From Candidatus Woesearchaeota archaeon (GTDB lineage Archaea > Nanobdellota > Nanobdellia > Woesearchaeales > JACPBV01), in NCBI GenBank assembly GCA_019323195.1, contig JAHWHQ010000102.1:1-22271 (forward strand): a stretch of 22,271 bases of DNA, written 5' to 3'. Shown here one piece after another: positions 20,801-22,271 of this stretch. The first letter of the stretch is position 1; every line of letters begins with the position of its first letter. A model generated the notes under the pieces. It had not been told where the DNA came from. It did not search any database and saw only the letters and a program-made list of their open reading frames with translations. Position numbers and translations under genes: made by a program.

Positions 20801-21538
20801 TCACACCCTCCTGACAAAACTAAGAAAGCCGGTATGCACTGTCTGCGTAGTCTTCGGCCTTACCTTCCTCTCCTCCACCTCCCAGTCCCTTTCTATCAGT
20901 TCCATAGTTTTCAGATGTACAAGGCCTTTATCTTTATTTATTCCGCTTATAAAATCGATAACCTGCGGTATTGTCGGTGAGTAGGATACCAGGAACCCCC
21001 CTGTCTTAAGGGCTTTTTTTGCATGTTCTATCGCCTTCCACGGCTCAGGAAGGTCCAGTGTTATCAGGTCAACATCCCTCTCCTCAATGCCCTTGTAGAT
21101 ATCCTTATTCTTTATCTTAAGATTTTTCAACTCCAGGAATTCCTTGTTCTTTTTGACAATACTAAAAAAATCCTCCCTTATCTCATAGGTTGTGACCTCT
21201 TTGCATATATTGGCCAGAAAACATGCCATAGCCCCCGACCCGGCTCCTGCATCTACAGCCTTTGAATTCCTGTTTATGCCTGTCTCCGCTATTATCATTG
21301 CCGCATCCTTCCTTGTTATTATCTGCGGCGCCCTTTTTATTCTTTTATAGCTGTCTATAAAAGATGGTGTGAATATGACAAGCTCTTTTTCAGTGTTGGT
21401 TTTTATTGTAGAGCCGTCTTTTTTCTTAAGCTCTTTTGCCTTAACCAGGCCGAACTGGCAGTGGAAGTCCTTGGATGCATCTTTGATATAGAATTCCTTT
21501 CCCTCTTCAGCTGCTAAGATCTTTCTTATCCCTGCCAT
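20801..21538 (-). CDS. trmI: Archaeal tRNA (adenine-N1)-methyltransferase TrmI
   Basis: A 245-residue protein of the archaeal TrmI family, which forms m1A at tRNA positions 57 and 58. The N-terminal beta domain includes FHCQFGLVKAKEL and ELVIFTPSFIDSYKRIKRAPQIITRKDAAMII. The SAM motif I is AVDAGAGSGAMACFLA (94-109); the acidic YEIRED and the family LDLPEPW with VSYSPTIPQ follow. The C-terminal end has RPKTTQTVHTGFLSF, with the usual HTG/FLSF close. The tRNA in this window carries A57 and A58, the target bases. A TATA box about 28 nt upstream predicts a leaderless mRNA. Confidence 0.93.
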   Translation of the reverse strand: MAGIRKILAAEEGKEFYIKDASKDFHCQFGLVKAKELKKKDGSTIKTNTEKELVIFTPSFIDSYKRIKRAPQIITRKDAAMIIAETGINRNSKAVDAGAGSGAMACFLANICKEVTTYEIREDFFSIVKKNKEFLELKNLKIKNKDIYKGIEERDVDLITLDLPEPWKAIEHAKKALKTGGFLVSYSPTIPQVIDFISGINKDKGLVHLKTMELIERDWEVEERKVRPKTTQTVHTGFLSFVRRV

Positions 21539-21560
21539 TTCATCCTGAAAAATAGAACAG

Positions 21561-21571
21561 ATTATATAAAT
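21561..21571 (-). promoter_or_regulatory. TATA box of trmI
   Basis: ATTTATATAAT on the minus strand, centred 28 nt before the ATG at 21538. Confidence 0.6.
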
Positions 21572-21590
21572 CTTATGGGGAATTTTAGTA

Positions 21591-21601
21591 AAGTTTATAA
21601 G
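21591..21601 (+). promoter_or_regulatory. TATA box of the ATPase H-like gene
   Basis: AAGTTTATAAG, centred about 32 nt before the ATG at 21628 and divergent from the trmI promoter. Confidence 0.55.
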
Positions 21602-21627
21602 AGGAGTTTTATTTTCATTGGATTGAC

Positions 21628-21948
21628 ATGAAGAATAATATATTAGAGGAGCTTAAAGATTTTGAAAAAGAGCAGCAAAAAAGGCTGGAGAAAATACAGG
21701 CAGACTCTTTGAAGAGTATAGAGCATGCCAAGAAGGATATTAGTAAAAAATTAAAGGAAACAAAAGAAGAGCAGATTAAAAAAAGGGAGGAAGAGCTGCA
21801 TAAGGCAAGGGAGAAAGCAAAAGAGGAAGCCGGTGATCTTGCTGATGAATATAGGAAAAAAATGAGGCAGCTTGAGGTCAAATCCTCTAAGAACTCTGAG
21901 AAGGCTGCAGACAAAATCTTCTCTATGATATTCAGCAGGAAAATTTAA
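21628..21948 (+). CDS. Probable A-type ATPase subunit H (coiled coil)
   Basis: A 106-residue, highly charged protein predicted to be almost wholly coiled coil (residues 3-85, with Glu/Lys-rich heptads). Length, composition and the small C-terminal segment (AADKIFSMIFSRKI) match subunit H (AhaH), which forms the peripheral stalk with subunit E in archaeal ATP synthases. In most archaea this gene opens the ATPase operon, followed by atpI. Here, however, a structured repeat element follows and the window then ends, so no ATPase gene confirms it. Other coiled-coil proteins are possible. Confidence 0.6.
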   Translation: MKNNILEELKDFEKEQQKRLEKIQADSLKSIEHAKKDISKKLKETKEEQIKKREEELHKAREKAKEEAGDLADEYRKKMRQLEVKSSKNSEKAADKIFSMIFSRKI

Positions 21949-22047
21949 TTGATAAGTTTTCAAGGGCATAAATTAACTCAAGGGGGATATCTTGTGTACC
22001 TGAAAAACCTGGTTTTTTAGGGCATATAAAGTATTTCCATAATACAA
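21949..22047 (+). other. Gene-free stretch before element copy 2
   Basis: No ORF of note. AAAAACC-T-GGTTTTTT (about 22002-22018) is an inverted repeat ending in T6, a plausible terminator. ATATAAAGTA (22024-22033) is TATA-like; the start it predicts, near 22050, coincides with the left end of the element at 22048. Confidence 0.35.
22037..22047. repeat. Left direct repeat of element copy 2
   Basis: CCATAATACAA, matching 22248-22258 at 9 of 11 positions. Confidence 0.5.
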
Positions 22048-22247
22048 GCTTCATCCATAAAATGAAGGTTGCCATCAATTTTGTGAGCGATGCATTTCCT
22101 GACACATATTCAGTGGAGGGGGTCAGTTAAATTTTGTGGAACAAAATTTTGGCGTTTAGCTGCCCCTTACGGGGAGGGGCCGCTCTTCAAGAGATTACAG
22201 GTTCCGAGCGAGCCGATGGCAACCCCGAAGGATTTTATGGATAAAGC
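22048..22247. mobile_element. TIR element copy 2 (200 nt), with extended inner hairpin
   Basis: Same element as at 12337. The terminal repeats are GCTTCATCCATAAAAT (22048-22063) and ATTTTATGGATAAAGC (22232-22247), one mismatch. The inner stem GGTTGCCATC/GATGGCAACC (22067-22076, 22215-22224) is identical. The small hairpin is GGTTC/GAGCC, a change to a G-U pair that keeps the stem. CCCC-TTAC-GGGG is kept. The extra length lies in one apical region (about 22121-22163), which forms its own hairpin AAATTTTGT-GGA-ACAAAATTT. Direct repeats abut the ends: CCATAATACAA (22037-22047) and CAATAATACAC (22248-22258), 9 of 11 matching. Confidence 0.75.
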
Positions 22248-22258
22248 CAATAATACAC
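22248..22258. repeat. Right direct repeat of element copy 2
   Basis: CAATAATACAC, immediately after the right terminal inverted repeat. Confidence 0.5.
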
Positions 22259-22271
22259 TAAGATTCAGATA

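Overview
The window reads as archaeal chromosome. It is AT-rich and densely packed. TATA boxes (TTTATAAAT type) lie about 25 nt before several start codons, so many mRNAs are predicted to be leaderless; other genes carry GGTG-type ribosome binding sites. It encodes ABCE1/Rli1, CarS (CDP-archaeol synthase), archaeal-type TrmI, an endonuclease dU (DUF99) protein, a probable A-type ATPase H subunit, a Thr tRNA with an intron in the anticodon loop, and surface proteins with class III (pilin-like) signal peptides. The surface proteins, the tiny Cys-rich proteins and the AbrB/RHH regulators suggest a DPANN archaeon of the Woesearchaeota/Pacearchaeota kind. That lineage call is inference.

Layout. 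1-2373: a hairpin-rich RNA-like segment, then a CBS-pair protein and a KefB-type cation/proton antiporter with an RCK domain. 2478-5452: a PHP phosphoesterase and a polar-lipid block: CarS, a pyruvoyl-dependent decarboxylase, and a fused double CDP-alcohol phosphatidyltransferase. Together these would take CDP-archaeol to archaetidylserine and archaetidylethanolamine. 5489-8293: a minus-strand operon (pilin-like Cys-rich surface protein, RpiB, membrane protein), a small Cys-containing protein and a second membrane-anchored Cys-rich surface protein. 8359-8670, minus strand: tRNA-Thr(CGT) with a 17-nt intron and a 47-residue zinc-ribbon protein.

8767-12306: ABCE1, a methyltransferase, a HicB-HicA pair and a nitroreductase. 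12578-12953: an AbrB-like regulator coupled to a 42-residue Cys protein. 13045-14704: two 4-TM proteins and an SPL-like radical SAM enzyme, all with 4-nt overlaps. 14911-16160: a predicted toxin-antitoxin pair, an HTH-HTH-nucleotidyltransferase fusion with a HEPN protein. 16281-17362, minus strand: a membrane protein, endonuclease dU and a frameshifted ribbon-helix-helix gene. 17432-19726: GlmS and a GNAT acetyltransferase. 19734-21538, minus strand: an NtrC-type AAA+ regulator and TrmI. 21628-21948: the ATPase H-like coiled coil.

The parts most worth attention are four. (1) Two copies of an element (12337-12499 and 22048-22247) have 16-bp terminal inverted repeats, a strongly structured interior and 11-nt direct repeats abutting both ends. 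(2) Three tandem hairpins (14714-14836), spaced exactly 3 nt apart with complementary loops, sit just before the HTH-nucleotidyltransferase/HEPN pair. (3) A bacterial enhancer-binding-type AAA+ protein has GSYTNA where sigma-54 activators have GAFTGA, in a genome expected to lack sigma-54. (4) In the fused phosphatidyltransferase the first catalytic motif is degenerate and the second intact.
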